A DNA stretch of 64,000 nt from Streptomyces sp. SID13031 (GTDB taxonomy: Bacteria; Actinomycetota; Actinomycetes; Propionibacteriales; Kribbellaceae). Positions 42,315 to 51,110 of the stretch are shown one piece after another (the first letter of the stretch is position 1; the number at the start of each line of letters is the position of its first letter). The stretch is from contig NZ_JAAGLV010000003.1 of NCBI RefSeq assembly GCF_010548305.1, positions 248,001 through 312,000 on the forward strand, read 5' to 3'. The notes under the pieces were generated by a model. That model was given only the letters and a program-made list of their open reading frames with translations. It did not search any database and was not told where the DNA came from. The translations under genes were made by a program, and so were the position numbers.

Positions 42315-44710
42315 TGGCGCTCAACCCGGCGGCGCCCCGCACCTCCCGCTTCCGCAGATCAAGGCGGCTGGCCGCCGCCGTTGCGGCCGTCACCGTCCCT
42401 CTGGCGCTGGTCGCCGGCAACGCGGCGGCGTATTGGACGAGCAGCTCCAGCGCCGGCGCAGGCGGATCCGCGGCGACAACGGTGAACCAGGGGACTACAC
42501 CCACCGCGGACGGTGTCGGGAACACGGTCACCGTCAACTGGGCCGCGAGCATCCTCGCGAACGGAACCGCGGTGGCGGACTACCTCGTCACCCGCTATGA
42601 CATCGCGACCCACACTCCGCAACTCGTCTGCACGGTCACTGGCACGACCTGTACGGATTCAGCGGTACCAGCCGGGCAGTGGGTTTACGCGGTCACACCG
42701 CGCGTGGGTATCAACTGGCGCGGCCTCGAGAGTCCGATGAGCAACCAGGTCACCTCAGACCTCGTTGCGCCCACGAACGCCGTTACCGTCACTGTTGCCA
42801 CGGGCAACGCCGCCCTGAGCGGCAGCTCGGTCTTCTACCGCGGTCTGGCCGCGGGCTCGTTCCGGCTGAGCAACGCGGTAGCCGACGCCGGGTCCGGGCC
42901 GGCCTCGAGCACGACGACGCCGCTTACCGCCGGCCCGACCTGGACCCATAGCTCGTCGACCGTTTCCACACCCGCCGGAGGCCCCTATCTCTCCAACCCG
43001 TTCGCCTGGCCGATCGCGACGACCAGTTCCCCCACCGAGGCCATCAGCGGTCGCGATGTCGCCGGTAATGCGACCACCCTGACGCTGACCTTCGTCGACG
43101 ATTCCACCGCACCGACCGGTGGCACCCTCAGCCATCCGGCCGGATACCAGCCGGGCCGGTCCGTTCAGGTGTCGTTCACGTCGGCGACCGACGCTGGCGG
43201 GTCTGGCATCGCCAGCCGCCAACTCCAGCGTTCCGAAGCGGCTCTCAGCTCTGGCAGCTGCCCCTCCACGGGCAGCTACAGCGCCTTCGCCAATGTCGGC
43301 CCGGCCGACCCTACCTCCCCGTATGTCGACAGCCAGGTGACGGACGACACCTGTTACGCCTACCGCTACGTCAGTACCGACCTGGTGGGAAACCAGCAGA
43401 CCGCCACGAACGCCAACGTCGCCATCATCAGCTACGCCGGGGCTGTCAGTACGACGGCCGGAGCTCTCAGCCATTGGCGTCTCGGCGAGAACACGACTGC
43501 GCTTGTCTCCGCTGACAGGTTCACCGCGACGACAGGTACTGAATTGTCAGCACACACCACCGACGCAACCTGGACCCGGGCGGACCCCAACACCGGAGTC
43601 ATCACCAATCAAGGCCGGCTCCGGCAGAGCGGCGGCCTCTTCGGGGCGGCCAGCTATCACACCTCGGCCACTCCCTCGAGCCCCGACTACTCAGTGGAGG
43701 CCGACATCACCGCGAAGTCGCTGCCAACGGCTGACGACATCGGCATCACTGGCCGCGTCGGCGGCACCTCGGGCAGCACCTTCTACCTCGCCAGCTACCA
43801 CCTCGGGCTCTTCGGCGCGGACGGGTGGCAGCTGAACCGGAGCGTCAACGGCGTTACCACCTCGTTGGGGAACGTCTCACAGACATTGGTCATCGGGCAG
43901 ACCTACCGGCTCCGGCTGGACATGGTGGGGTCGACGATCCGCATGTTCGTCAACGGCGTCGTGATCGCCACGGCGACCGATTCGTCCATCACCTCCGCCG
44001 GCTGGGCGGGCGTCCGGCTCGGCTCGGGCACGTTCATCGGAGCGAGCGACACGACCGGTCTTCAGCTCGACAACTTCCAGGTGAATCTGTCGACCTATCC
44101 CCGCGCCGCGGACAGCCTGGGCACCAACACCGCCGACTACAAGAACGGCGTGAACTTCGGCGTGGCCGGAGCACTTGCCGGGAGCACCAACACTGCCGCC
44201 CGGTTCGACGGCCAAAACGACTTCGTGCAAGCGGCCGGGACGACGAACCTGCCGATCGGCGCCTCCGCGCGATCCGTGGAACTCTGGTTCAAGACCACGA
44301 GTTCGGCCAAGCAAGTGCTGTTCGACTACGGCACGCTGGCCGTGAACAAGAAGTTCTCCCTGATCCTGAACGCCGGCGGCGCCTCGATGATGGCCTGGGG
44401 ATGGAGCACAGGCTCGGACAAGACATTCACATTGGCCGCCGCCGTCAACGACGGACTCTGGCACCACGTCGTCAAGACGTACGACGGTACCTCGATCACG
44501 CTCTACATCGATGGCGTGGCGCTGCCAGCACAGGCAGCTGTCAGAGCCACGGTGATGGACCCGTACGGCTTCTCCATCGGCGCTGCACTGAACACCTTGG
44601 ACCCCAACTCTCCCAGCTACTTCGACGGCACGATCGACGAGGTCTCCTTCTACACAACGGCCCTGAACCAGACAACCGTCACCAACCACCACCAATTCGC
44701 CACCCCCTGA
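42314..44710 (+). CDS. large LamG-domain surface protein with SipW-type signal boundary
   Basis: A 798-residue exported protein. Its signal peptide ends in GNAAAYWTSSSSAG, the third A-x-A-[FY]-W boundary in a row. Fibronectin/Ig-like segments (about 60-340; for example TVNWAASILANGTAVADYLV) are followed by a concanavalin/laminin-type region (about 390-560) and a C-terminal LamG jellyroll (AARFDGQNDFVQAAG, VELWFKTTSSAKQV, DGLWHHVVKTYDGTSITLYI, FDGTIDEVSFY). Such proteins bind glycans or act in adhesion. It is translationally coupled to the preceding gene. Confidence 0.88.
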   Translation: MALNPAAPRTSRFRRSRRLAAAVAAVTVPLALVAGNAAAYWTSSSSAGAGGSAATTVNQGTTPTADGVGNTVTVNWAASILANGTAVADYLVTRYDIATHTPQLVCTVTGTTCTDSAVPAGQWVYAVTPRVGINWRGLESPMSNQVTSDLVAPTNAVTVTVATGNAALSGSSVFYRGLAAGSFRLSNAVADAGSGPASSTTTPLTAGPTWTHSSSTVSTPAGGPYLSNPFAWPIATTSSPTEAISGRDVAGNATTLTLTFVDDSTAPTGGTLSHPAGYQPGRSVQVSFTSATDAGGSGIASRQLQRSEAALSSGSCPSTGSYSAFANVGPADPTSPYVDSQVTDDTCYAYRYVSTDLVGNQQTATNANVAIISYAGAVSTTAGALSHWRLGENTTALVSADRFTATTGTELSAHTTDATWTRADPNTGVITNQGRLRQSGGLFGAASYHTSATPSSPDYSVEADITAKSLPTADDIGITGRVGGTSGSTFYLASYHLGLFGADGWQLNRSVNGVTTSLGNVSQTLVIGQTYRLRLDMVGSTIRMFVNGVVIATATDSSITSAGWAGVRLGSGTFIGASDTTGLQLDNFQVNLSTYPRAADSLGTNTADYKNGVNFGVAGALAGSTNTAARFDGQNDFVQAAGTTNLPIGASARSVELWFKTTSSAKQVLFDYGTLAVNKKFSLILNAGGASMMAWGWSTGSDKTFTLAAAVNDGLWHHVVKTYDGTSITLYIDGVALPAQAAVRATVMDPYGFSIGAALNTLDPNSPSYFDGTIDEVSFYTTALNQTTVTNHHQFATP

Positions 44711-45002
44711 CCGGACCTCTCCCTGCCAGGACACCGCCTGACGAAGCCTCCGGACACGATTCGGGCACTCCTAGGGCTCATGGTCCTCTGACGCTGACCG
44801 AACGTCCGGGCGTAGCCGAACGGGTCAGCAATCCTCTGCGGCGCCTACCAGGAGTCTTAAAGAATCATCGCGGCCATTCCCTGGAAACGCGAGCAGTAAA
44901 CCCGCCGGCTCGTCGGCGAACGATCGCATCCCGGCCGGCATCGGCAGCCTGCTCTCGAATGCCTAGCTCGCATCGGGTCTCGATAGCGACTAGCCTCGAC
45001 CC

Positions 45003-45554
45003 GTGGACTGCCTAGTCGCCTTCATTGCCTTGCCCGCCGGAAGTTACTGGGAAAAAAACAAGGATCTACTGGCTTTGGGCGTCTCCCTGCTGGCGCTGAT
45101 CATTTCAATTGTGACCGCGCGGCAGAACGTCAATACGACCAAGGAGCTTTCCGAGGACGCCGCGTCACACGCCGAGCTGATGGCACGATCGGCGACCTAC
45201 CAGCGCCTACACGAACTGTTGATAGATCCGATCGCAGCATCTGGGCGACGTAGATTATTCCAAGCCGCGCAGGAGAATCGGTTCCCGAAACTTGGCGAGG
45301 AAGGCTGGGATGAAATCAACTACTCGTTGGCGTTATATGACACATTGGCCGGTTACGTCCATCGCGGACATGTGGACCGCGAGCTCGTCCTGGATGCTTG
45401 GCATCATCCATTGGCGAATATCGCCGAACCAGTTCGAGCGTTTATGGCATTTCGCACCGATCATGGAATTGATCAACCTTGGGCGTATCTGATGCGATTA
45501 CTCGGGGACGCCGAGCAGTTTTCTTGCAACTGCCCACCACCAACCAGGAGATGA
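45003..45554 (+). CDS. one-pass membrane protein, DUF4760-like (accessory of SIR2 operon)
   Basis: A 183-residue protein. One membrane helix (about residues 23-41, LLALGVSLLALIISIVTAR) is followed by a helical cytoplasmic part (TKELSEDAASHAELMARSAT, LHELLIDPIAASG, WDEINYSLALYDTLAGYVHR). This layout resembles DUF4760-type proteins; no catalytic motif is visible. First gene of the operon, GTG start. AGGAGA near its end forms the ribosome site of the next gene, three bases after its stop. Inferred role: membrane anchor or sensor for the two enzymes. Confidence 0.7.
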   Translation: MDCLVAFIALPAGSYWEKNKDLLALGVSLLALIISIVTARQNVNTTKELSEDAASHAELMARSATYQRLHELLIDPIAASGRRRLFQAAQENRFPKLGEEGWDEINYSLALYDTLAGYVHRGHVDRELVLDAWHHPLANIAEPVRAFMAFRTDHGIDQPWAYLMRLLGDAEQFSCNCPPPTRR

Positions 45555-45557
45555 TCC

Positions 45558-46580
45558 GTGGCAGCGTCACCCCGTCAGGGCCAGCCGGTACGAGGCCACG
45601 TCGAACAGAAGGAGCGATCGGATTTGTCCGCCATTCTTATCCACGGCGCGGCCGGCTTCGTGGGAACGCGCCTGGTCCCGCAGTTTCTGGCACAAGACTC
45701 GCCTCACCTGATCCTCACCGACCGCCGGCCGATGGAAGGTTTCCCACCCGACTTGTTGGGTGGGAGCGCCGGAGAGATCGAGACCATTCAGGTGGATAGC
45801 ATTTCTACGCTGAATGTAGGGAAGATCGACACCGCGATCATTCTGGCGGGTGAGACAAACGTCGATGAAGCACTGATCAACCCGAGCAGAGCATTCGAAT
45901 CGAATGTGGCCATTGCAATAGATGCCGGCGAGTGGCTCCGCGCGAATCCTCACGCCCGGCTGATCTACGTGTCCTCAGATGAGGTATTGGGAGAGAGTTT
46001 CAAGCCGCTGGGCGAAGATGAGCCGAACCGGCCGAGCCAACCATATGCCGCATCCAAGGCTTGCGCCGAGACCATCCTGGAATGCTATCGCGACACCTAC
46101 GGTCTGGATTTGGTGATCCTGCGGTCCTGCAACCTCGTTGGCGGCGAACAACGTGCCCCCAAGCTGATCCCTATCGCGGTCACCTGCATGATGAACAGCC
46201 GCGCTGTGCCTGTCTACGGTGCAGGGGATCAACTGCGCGAGTGGATGGCGGTCGACGACCTCTGCCGGGCACTCATCGTTCTTTCCGACCGCGAGAATGC
46301 CGACGCTGGTATCTACCAGGCGTCTTCCGGTGTCTGGCTCTCTGTCCTGCAAGTGATCGAACTGGTTGGCCGGGCGCTCGACGTCGAGCCCGGTCTCGAC
46401 CATGTGGCCGACCGGCTGGTGCACGACCGTTCCTACGCCTCGGACTCGACCCGGTTGCGATCGGTCGGCTGGAAGCCGGAAGTGGAGGTCGCTGAAGCGA
46501 TCACCGTGGCCGCACGCGAAATGGCGCGAGCCTTGTCTGAGGGAGAGGCGCTCGACCGGCCTGTTCCCACGGTGAGCTGA
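45558..46580 (+). CDS. NAD-dependent NDP-sugar 4,6-dehydratase/epimerase-like enzyme
   Basis: A 340-residue extended SDR. The NAD-binding loop is HGAAGFVG (29-36). The active site has Tyr163 and Lys167 in PYAASK. YVSSDEVLG (137-145) carries the Asp-Glu pair that marks RmlB-type 4,6-dehydratases rather than 4-epimerases. LRSCNLVGG and REWMAVDDLCRAL are the expected substrate-side elements. The N-terminal 22 residues are extra. In this operon it sits between a membrane protein and a SIR2 protein rather than among sugar genes, so its product may feed a signal or modification. GTG start. Confidence 0.88.
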   Translation: MAASPRQGQPVRGHVEQKERSDLSAILIHGAAGFVGTRLVPQFLAQDSPHLILTDRRPMEGFPPDLLGGSAGEIETIQVDSISTLNVGKIDTAIILAGETNVDEALINPSRAFESNVAIAIDAGEWLRANPHARLIYVSSDEVLGESFKPLGEDEPNRPSQPYAASKACAETILECYRDTYGLDLVILRSCNLVGGEQRAPKLIPIAVTCMMNSRAVPVYGAGDQLREWMAVDDLCRALIVLSDRENADAGIYQASSGVWLSVLQVIELVGRALDVEPGLDHVADRLVHDRSYASDSTRLRSVGWKPEVEVAEAITVAAREMARALSEGEALDRPVPTVS

Positions 46581-48652
46581 TGCCAGGCACCCCGGCGTGG
46601 AATGCAACGCCCCACGGCAGGCGATCGATCAGCGAGGTAGCTGCTGCCATCAAGTCCCGAGATGGGGCATCCCGGCTGGTCCTATTGATAGGCGCCGGCG
46701 TCGACCAGGCTCTCAGCAGCCGGCCCGGTTGGACTGATCTGCTCGACGAGGTTGCGGGAGGTCCGGATGGCGCCACATTGGACAGGTCGCATCTGAAAGA
46801 TGTCGCCAAACAGTGGCCGATGGAGGCCGCTGAGGCGATCCGGCTCACGCTCGGGCCGGTTGGCTACCGAGAGAACATCAGCAGAGCTATTCCAGCGCGC
46901 ACAAATGAAGCGGTAGCTGAGACCGCGATCGCCCAGGCACTGACCGCGGTCGTATGCTCCGGCGTCCGGCTGATCGTCTCGCTGAACTACACCGACGACC
47001 TAGTGGCAGTGCTCCGCCTCAACCTGCCGGCACGGTTGACAGTGCGCGTCATCGACCGGACAGAGTTGCCCGCTTGGCGTCTGGGGCACCTGTTCGAGCC
47101 CGCAAGCGGCGAGGTGAATGTTGTCAAACTGCATGGCTCAATCGCCGCCACGGATGGTGTCAGCGGCTCCCCGGTCGTGCTGTCGCGATCGACTTATGAC
47201 GCGGTTCTCACTTCGGACTCTCCGTATCGCAAGATCTTGTCTCGGCTCTTCGAGGACTACGTCGTCTTGTCGGTCGGCGTCTCTTGGAGCGATGTCGCAC
47301 TCCGTGATGCCGCTGCGCAAGCGCGACGAGAATTGCCTGTCGCCCGCCCGATGCACTACGCGACTTTGCCACAGGAGGGAACGTCGAGAGACTGGTGGGA
47401 GCAGCGCGCGCTCACGGCGTCGTACGGCGTTCGGCCGCTGTACTACGACAAGTACCAGCAAGTCCCGGAGCTCCTCCAGTCGATCGCGGAGGTCGCGAGC
47501 GGCAAGCTGACGCCCGCACCAGGCGCGTCGCTGGAGATAGTGGCCTCCTGGCTTCGGCGAGTCGGGGACTACGAGTCCCGTCAGCAATCGATCTGGTTCG
47601 CCGAGGAGCCGACCGGCGTGCCGAATTGGAAGATTACGTCCGACGCAATTCTCCGCGCGTGCCGAGCTGAAGTGATCGACCCTGACACTTGGCTCAACTG
47701 TGCGCGGGTGGAGGGACATCTACGCCACTTCGTATGGTTCTGGTTACATCCGGCTGAGCGATCGGCGGCCCGGATGCGGGTGTGGAGCGCAATCGCGCGC
47801 AGCTGGCGCAGCCTGCCATCCGAGGCGCAGAAGGCATTCTGGGACGAGGAACGCCTGATCGGGTCGCTCGAATGGGACAACCGCGAGAGCGAGACTCCGG
47901 ACCGCGCTGTGCTGGAATTCGCGTATGGCGCCCATGAAGTCATGGGTGCGGCTTCGCCGGAGCCAGCCGTCAGGGAATGGGCACAGCGGTTGGCCCAACT
48001 TGGCCGCCACGCTCCTCAGTCGATCGCTGCGAGGCGATCTCAGCTGGCCGGAATCGTTTGGTCGCAACCTCCGACACAGCGACTGCTCGAGGGGATGCAG
48101 GAAGCTTATTGGGAAGGAATGGAAGCAAAAGTCGCGCATGACCTGGCAGAGAACCGAATCAAGCTTGAAATCGTCAACCGGCCGGACACAACCCTCCGCG
48201 ACTGGCCGGACAGCGTCCGCAGCGCACTTCATGAACAATGCGACCACGTCCGCGAGCTCGCGCGGGTAGCTGGATCGACGCGGAGGGAGGCTGGCGCGAT
48301 CGTGCTCGGGTCCTTCTTCATCTCCCCCGACCGAGCCCAAAGTGATCTCATCGCTGCTTACCGCCGACTCACGGACCTGGGCGGCGGTCGATCCGAACCC
48401 ACCGCGTCCTGGTCCGTGATCGTCGGCTTGATCGCCGCCGTATCCGATCAGGCTCGAGATGTGCCTTCAGAGCGGTTGCTGCCCAGCCTGTGCGAGTGGC
48501 TGCTGGACAAGTGCGGCAAGGTGCCGCTCGACGGATCGATTCTGACCACAGTTGAGCAAAACTACTCGGTCTTCTGGAGAACGTTCCATCCACGGGCCGC
48601 GGATCTCGCTGTCGAGGTCGCGCGTCTTCTGCAGGGGCGGGCGATCAACTGA
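46580..48652 (+). CDS. SIR2-domain protein with large C-terminal helical domain
   Basis: A 690-residue protein. The SIR2_2-type N-terminus (about 30-260) shows LIGAGVDQ (36-43), LNYTDDL (135-141) with conserved Asn and Asp, KLHGS (183-187) with the catalytic His, and LSVGVSWSD (230-238). The rest, about 400 residues, is helical and unassigned. SIR2 domains of this branch hydrolyse NAD in several phage-defence systems. The start overlaps the dehydratase stop (TGATG), so both are made together. I infer a defence or abortive-infection effector; an enzymatic or regulatory housekeeping role is not excluded. Confidence 0.85.
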   Translation: MPGTPAWNATPHGRRSISEVAAAIKSRDGASRLVLLIGAGVDQALSSRPGWTDLLDEVAGGPDGATLDRSHLKDVAKQWPMEAAEAIRLTLGPVGYRENISRAIPARTNEAVAETAIAQALTAVVCSGVRLIVSLNYTDDLVAVLRLNLPARLTVRVIDRTELPAWRLGHLFEPASGEVNVVKLHGSIAATDGVSGSPVVLSRSTYDAVLTSDSPYRKILSRLFEDYVVLSVGVSWSDVALRDAAAQARRELPVARPMHYATLPQEGTSRDWWEQRALTASYGVRPLYYDKYQQVPELLQSIAEVASGKLTPAPGASLEIVASWLRRVGDYESRQQSIWFAEEPTGVPNWKITSDAILRACRAEVIDPDTWLNCARVEGHLRHFVWFWLHPAERSAARMRVWSAIARSWRSLPSEAQKAFWDEERLIGSLEWDNRESETPDRAVLEFAYGAHEVMGAASPEPAVREWAQRLAQLGRHAPQSIAARRSQLAGIVWSQPPTQRLLEGMQEAYWEGMEAKVAHDLAENRIKLEIVNRPDTTLRDWPDSVRSALHEQCDHVRELARVAGSTRREAGAIVLGSFFISPDRAQSDLIAAYRRLTDLGGGRSEPTASWSVIVGLIAAVSDQARDVPSERLLPSLCEWLLDKCGKVPLDGSILTTVEQNYSVFWRTFHPRAADLAVEVARLLQGRAIN

Positions 48653-48696
48653 CTCCCCAGTCCGACCACAAGTCCAGCCAGGCTGGAGCGGCGGTC

Positions 48697-48726
48697 GAGG
48701 CGCCGCCCACGAGTGGGCGGCGCCTC
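48697..48726. terminator. bidirectional terminator after the SIR2 operon
   Basis: gaggcgccgccca and tgggcggcgcctc form a perfect 13-bp stem with a 4-nt loop (cgag). It lies between the convergent SIR2 and metalloprotease genes. Confidence 0.8.
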
Positions 48727-48740
48727 AGGGGCTTAGACGA

Positions 48741-49550
48741 TCAGGTGCCGGCGAGCGGGTAGATCAGCGGGAGGAGCTTGTAGTCGTCGGCGTTCGGGAC
48801 CAGTGAGATGTATGTACCGGAGTACAGGCAACTGGATGTCGAGGTGTTGTGGTTGAGCGCCAGCGCGTGCCCCAGTTCGTGGCAGGCGACCGTGCGGTGT
48901 TCGGCGGCGGTCAGGGTGTAGCTGTCGTTGAGTTGGACTGAAACCGGGCCCTGGGTGCTCGGGGTCCATGTCGTCAGGCCGAGCCAGCCGGTACTTCCGT
49001 ACGCGCCGTTGGCTACCGTGACGCAGTGGACGCCGCTCGGGCAGGCTGACGATCCGGACTTCCAGAACGAGTCGATGCCGGTTGCCCTGTTCCACTCGGT
49101 CACCGAAGCCACTACGGGCCAGGCGGATGTCGTGGAGTCCAGGAAGTAGACCTGCGGGTCCTTGTAGCTGCCGTAGTTCCACTGGTGGTCACACCATTGC
49201 CGGGCCGTTCCCTCGGTCAGGCAGGCCAGGGCCTTCGGCGGGGTGGACGTGTTGGGCTGACTGGACGGCGGTGTCTGGCCCTTGTTCAGCACTCCGGTGA
49301 CGCCGTTGCTGCGGAGCTTTTCCCGCAACTGGTCCGGGGTGACGCCTTTGGCTGGGTCGTAGATGGTCACCGTCATGTTGCCCGCCCGGTCCTTGCCGGT
49401 GACGTAGACCGTGTCGTGATCGGAGTCCGTCGCCGCGGCGGCGGGGGCCGCGGCAGGTTCTACTGGCTGGGCGTTACTGCTGGTAGTCAGCGCGACGGCG
49501 GTCAGAACCCCGATCGCGCCGATGGCAGCAAAGCGTTTCGCTAGCCTCAC
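48741..49550 (-). CDS. secreted matrixin-like zinc metalloprotease
   Basis: A 269-residue protein with a signal peptide (to about residue 27), a Pro/Ala linker, and a zincin domain with HELGHALALNH (224-234), the HExxHxxxxxH metal motif of metzincin-like proteases. Six cysteines suggest disulfides. A segment resembling a fragment of an inhibitory propeptide (VTPDQLREKLRSNG) precedes the domain. Start is GTG with GAGAGGG upstream. Substrate unknown. Confidence 0.88.
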   Translation of the reverse strand: MRLAKRFAAIGAIGVLTAVALTTSSNAQPVEPAAAPAAAATDSDHDTVYVTGKDRAGNMTVTIYDPAKGVTPDQLREKLRSNGVTGVLNKGQTPPSSQPNTSTPPKALACLTEGTARQWCDHQWNYGSYKDPQVYFLDSTTSAWPVVASVTEWNRATGIDSFWKSGSSACPSGVHCVTVANGAYGSTGWLGLTTWTPSTQGPVSVQLNDSYTLTAAEHRTVACHELGHALALNHNTSTSSCLYSGTYISLVPNADDYKLLPLIYPLAGT

Positions 49551-50119
49551 GATTTCCCTCTCGATAGCGAATTGCGGTTCCCCTGAGTGATCGAACCGCT
49601 ACCTCACCGCAACAGCGATGCCGGGATTTGGCTAGGTACGAAACGTTTGATCATCACCGTTCAGGCGTGAAATGCATCCACGGATCGAGACGGTCGATGA
49701 GACGGCCTGGCAGCGCGGTCACTATCAGTGCCCACCTGGCAAAGACCTAAACAGGCGCAGTCGCCTTGCCCCAGTCATCGGCAGTGACACGAACGACGGA
49801 TCGACCGAAGCTCGCGCTGAAGTCGACCTCGACCTCGTCGGTGAAACAGCTACGGAAGAGCTCCCCGTCCCGAGAGTCGGTCCCCCGTCGCGTAGCGAAG
49901 CTGGGGGTAATGCCGGGAATTGATTCTTTGACTATGCGCCGAGGTGCATACCGCGGACAATTGACTGAAGCGTCAATGATTGTTGTGTTGTGCGTCACTG
50001 GGGCCGAGCGGTACGCGGGATGGCGCGCTGAGACGTGCGGCGGTCGGGGGAAAAGGAAGCGATACTCGGAATATGCGACTGCTGATCATGGAGCGGCCGG
50101 AGCTGGGGGAGCAGTATCG
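49551..50119. other. 570-bp region with one gene remnant, no intact gene
   Basis: It contains the promoter of the metalloprotease gene (minus strand), the SnoaL-like remnant (49747-49890) and the leader of the response-regulator gene. The stretch 49570-49760 is AT-richer than average. Just before the regulator, ATG at 50074 opens a 19-codon frame (MRLLIMERPELGEQYRCEY) that overlaps its start and could be a leader peptide. Confidence 0.45.
49747..49890 (-). pseudogene. SnoaL/NTF2-like gene fragment
   Basis: About 48 codons read RRGTDSRDGELFRSCFTDEV, then EVDFSASFGRSVVRVTADDW before a stop. This is the central piece of a SnoaL-like (NTF2 fold) protein, where such a D-x-x-x-L-x-S-C-F-T-D segment is characteristic. 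Both the N-terminal helix and the C-terminal sheet are lost. Confidence is limited by the short length. Confidence 0.45.
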
Positions 50120-50809
50120 GTGCGAGTACTGATTGCGGGGGTGGATCCGGAGTTCCTGGCGAGTACTGCTCGCGATTTGCGGAGGTTGTCGATGGCTGTC
50201 GACGTCTGCGCGGACGGGGCGGCCGCGATGGAGCGCATCGGGCTGCACTCGTACGACGTGGTTGTGCTCGACAGCGACCTGCCGTCGACGCCGGCTGACG
50301 AGGTGGTCAGGAAGGTGGTCGCGTCCGGCGAAGGACCGCGACTGCTTTTGCTCACCCGGTCGGCGGAGGTGTCGGACCGGGTCGACGGGCTGGCGCTCGG
50401 CGCGGATGACGTGTTGTCCTGGCCGTTCGCGACCGTGGAGCTGGTGGCGCGGATCCAGGCGCTCGGACGCAGGTCGGCGCGGACGCTTCCACCGGTACGG
50501 ACGTGGCAGGGCGTCGTTCTCGATCTGCCCAGGCACCAGGCCAGCCGCGAGGGCCGGTTCCTCCAGTTGTCGCCGAAGGAGTTCGCAGTACTGGACGTCC
50601 TGATGCGGTCCGCCGGGGTCGTGGTCAGTGCCGAGGAGTTGCTCGAGAAGGCTTGGGACGAGAATGCCGACCCGTTCACGAATGCGGTCCGCGTCACGAT
50701 GATGACGCTGCGCCGAAAGCTCGGGAAGCCCGGTTTGATCGAGACGATTCCCGGAGTGGGATATCGATTGACGCACACGTCCGGACATTTAACGGCCAAG
50801 TTCGGTTAA
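50120..50809 (+). CDS. OmpR/PhoB-type response regulator
   Basis: A 229-residue regulator. The receiver domain has a weakened acidic pocket (GVDPEF instead of DD), phospho-acceptor Asp in VVVLDSDLPS and a loop SWPF where the usual conserved Lys-Pro is replaced by Trp-Pro. The winged-helix C-terminus is typical (LQLSPKEFAVLDVLMRSAGV, NAVRVTMMTLRRKL, GVGYRL). Without the pocket and Lys it may be phosphorylation-independent. No histidine kinase is adjacent. GTG start. Confidence 0.88.
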   Translation: MRVLIAGVDPEFLASTARDLRRLSMAVDVCADGAAAMERIGLHSYDVVVLDSDLPSTPADEVVRKVVASGEGPRLLLLTRSAEVSDRVDGLALGADDVLSWPFATVELVARIQALGRRSARTLPPVRTWQGVVLDLPRHQASREGRFLQLSPKEFAVLDVLMRSAGVVVSAEELLEKAWDENADPFTNAVRVTMMTLRRKLGKPGLIETIPGVGYRLTHTSGHLTAKFG

Positions 50810-51050
50810 TGCGGGCCGGAGCTCGAACCTTCCGCCCCCGGAGGTCGATCCCCGGCCCGCCGAACGCAGTGACGTCACCACTCCTCAGATTCAACCCGAT
50901 CACACCTATCGACGGCATCAAGGATTTCCCTTACGCCACCCTTATCCGTGCCATGAGATCCGGACAGGGTTAGCCAAGGCTGCGGGCCGCGCGCTCCGCG
51001 GCGTGACCGGACAACGCCTTCGCCATCAGGGCATCAAGTTGCTAAGCTGT

Positions 51051-51079
51051 CGAAGTACTTGATTTACTCAAGTACTTCG
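51051..51079. promoter_or_regulatory. 12-bp palindromic operator before the truncated SDR
   Basis: cgaagtacttga (51051-51062), tttac spacer, tcaagtacttcg (51068-51079): perfect arms in an AT-rich promoter 32 bp before the SDR fragment start. The symmetry and spacing fit a dimeric repressor such as TetR, MarR or HxlR. Confidence 0.7.
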
Positions 51080-51110
51080 CTGTGCCACGCAGCCCACCCG
51101 AGGAGCAGCC

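Noticed and set aside
44711..45002. Promoter or gene in the 290 bp before the SIR2 operon
   Set aside because: The stretch has no good open frame, hairpin or clear promoter hexamers by eye, so I list nothing there although the operon promoter must be within it.
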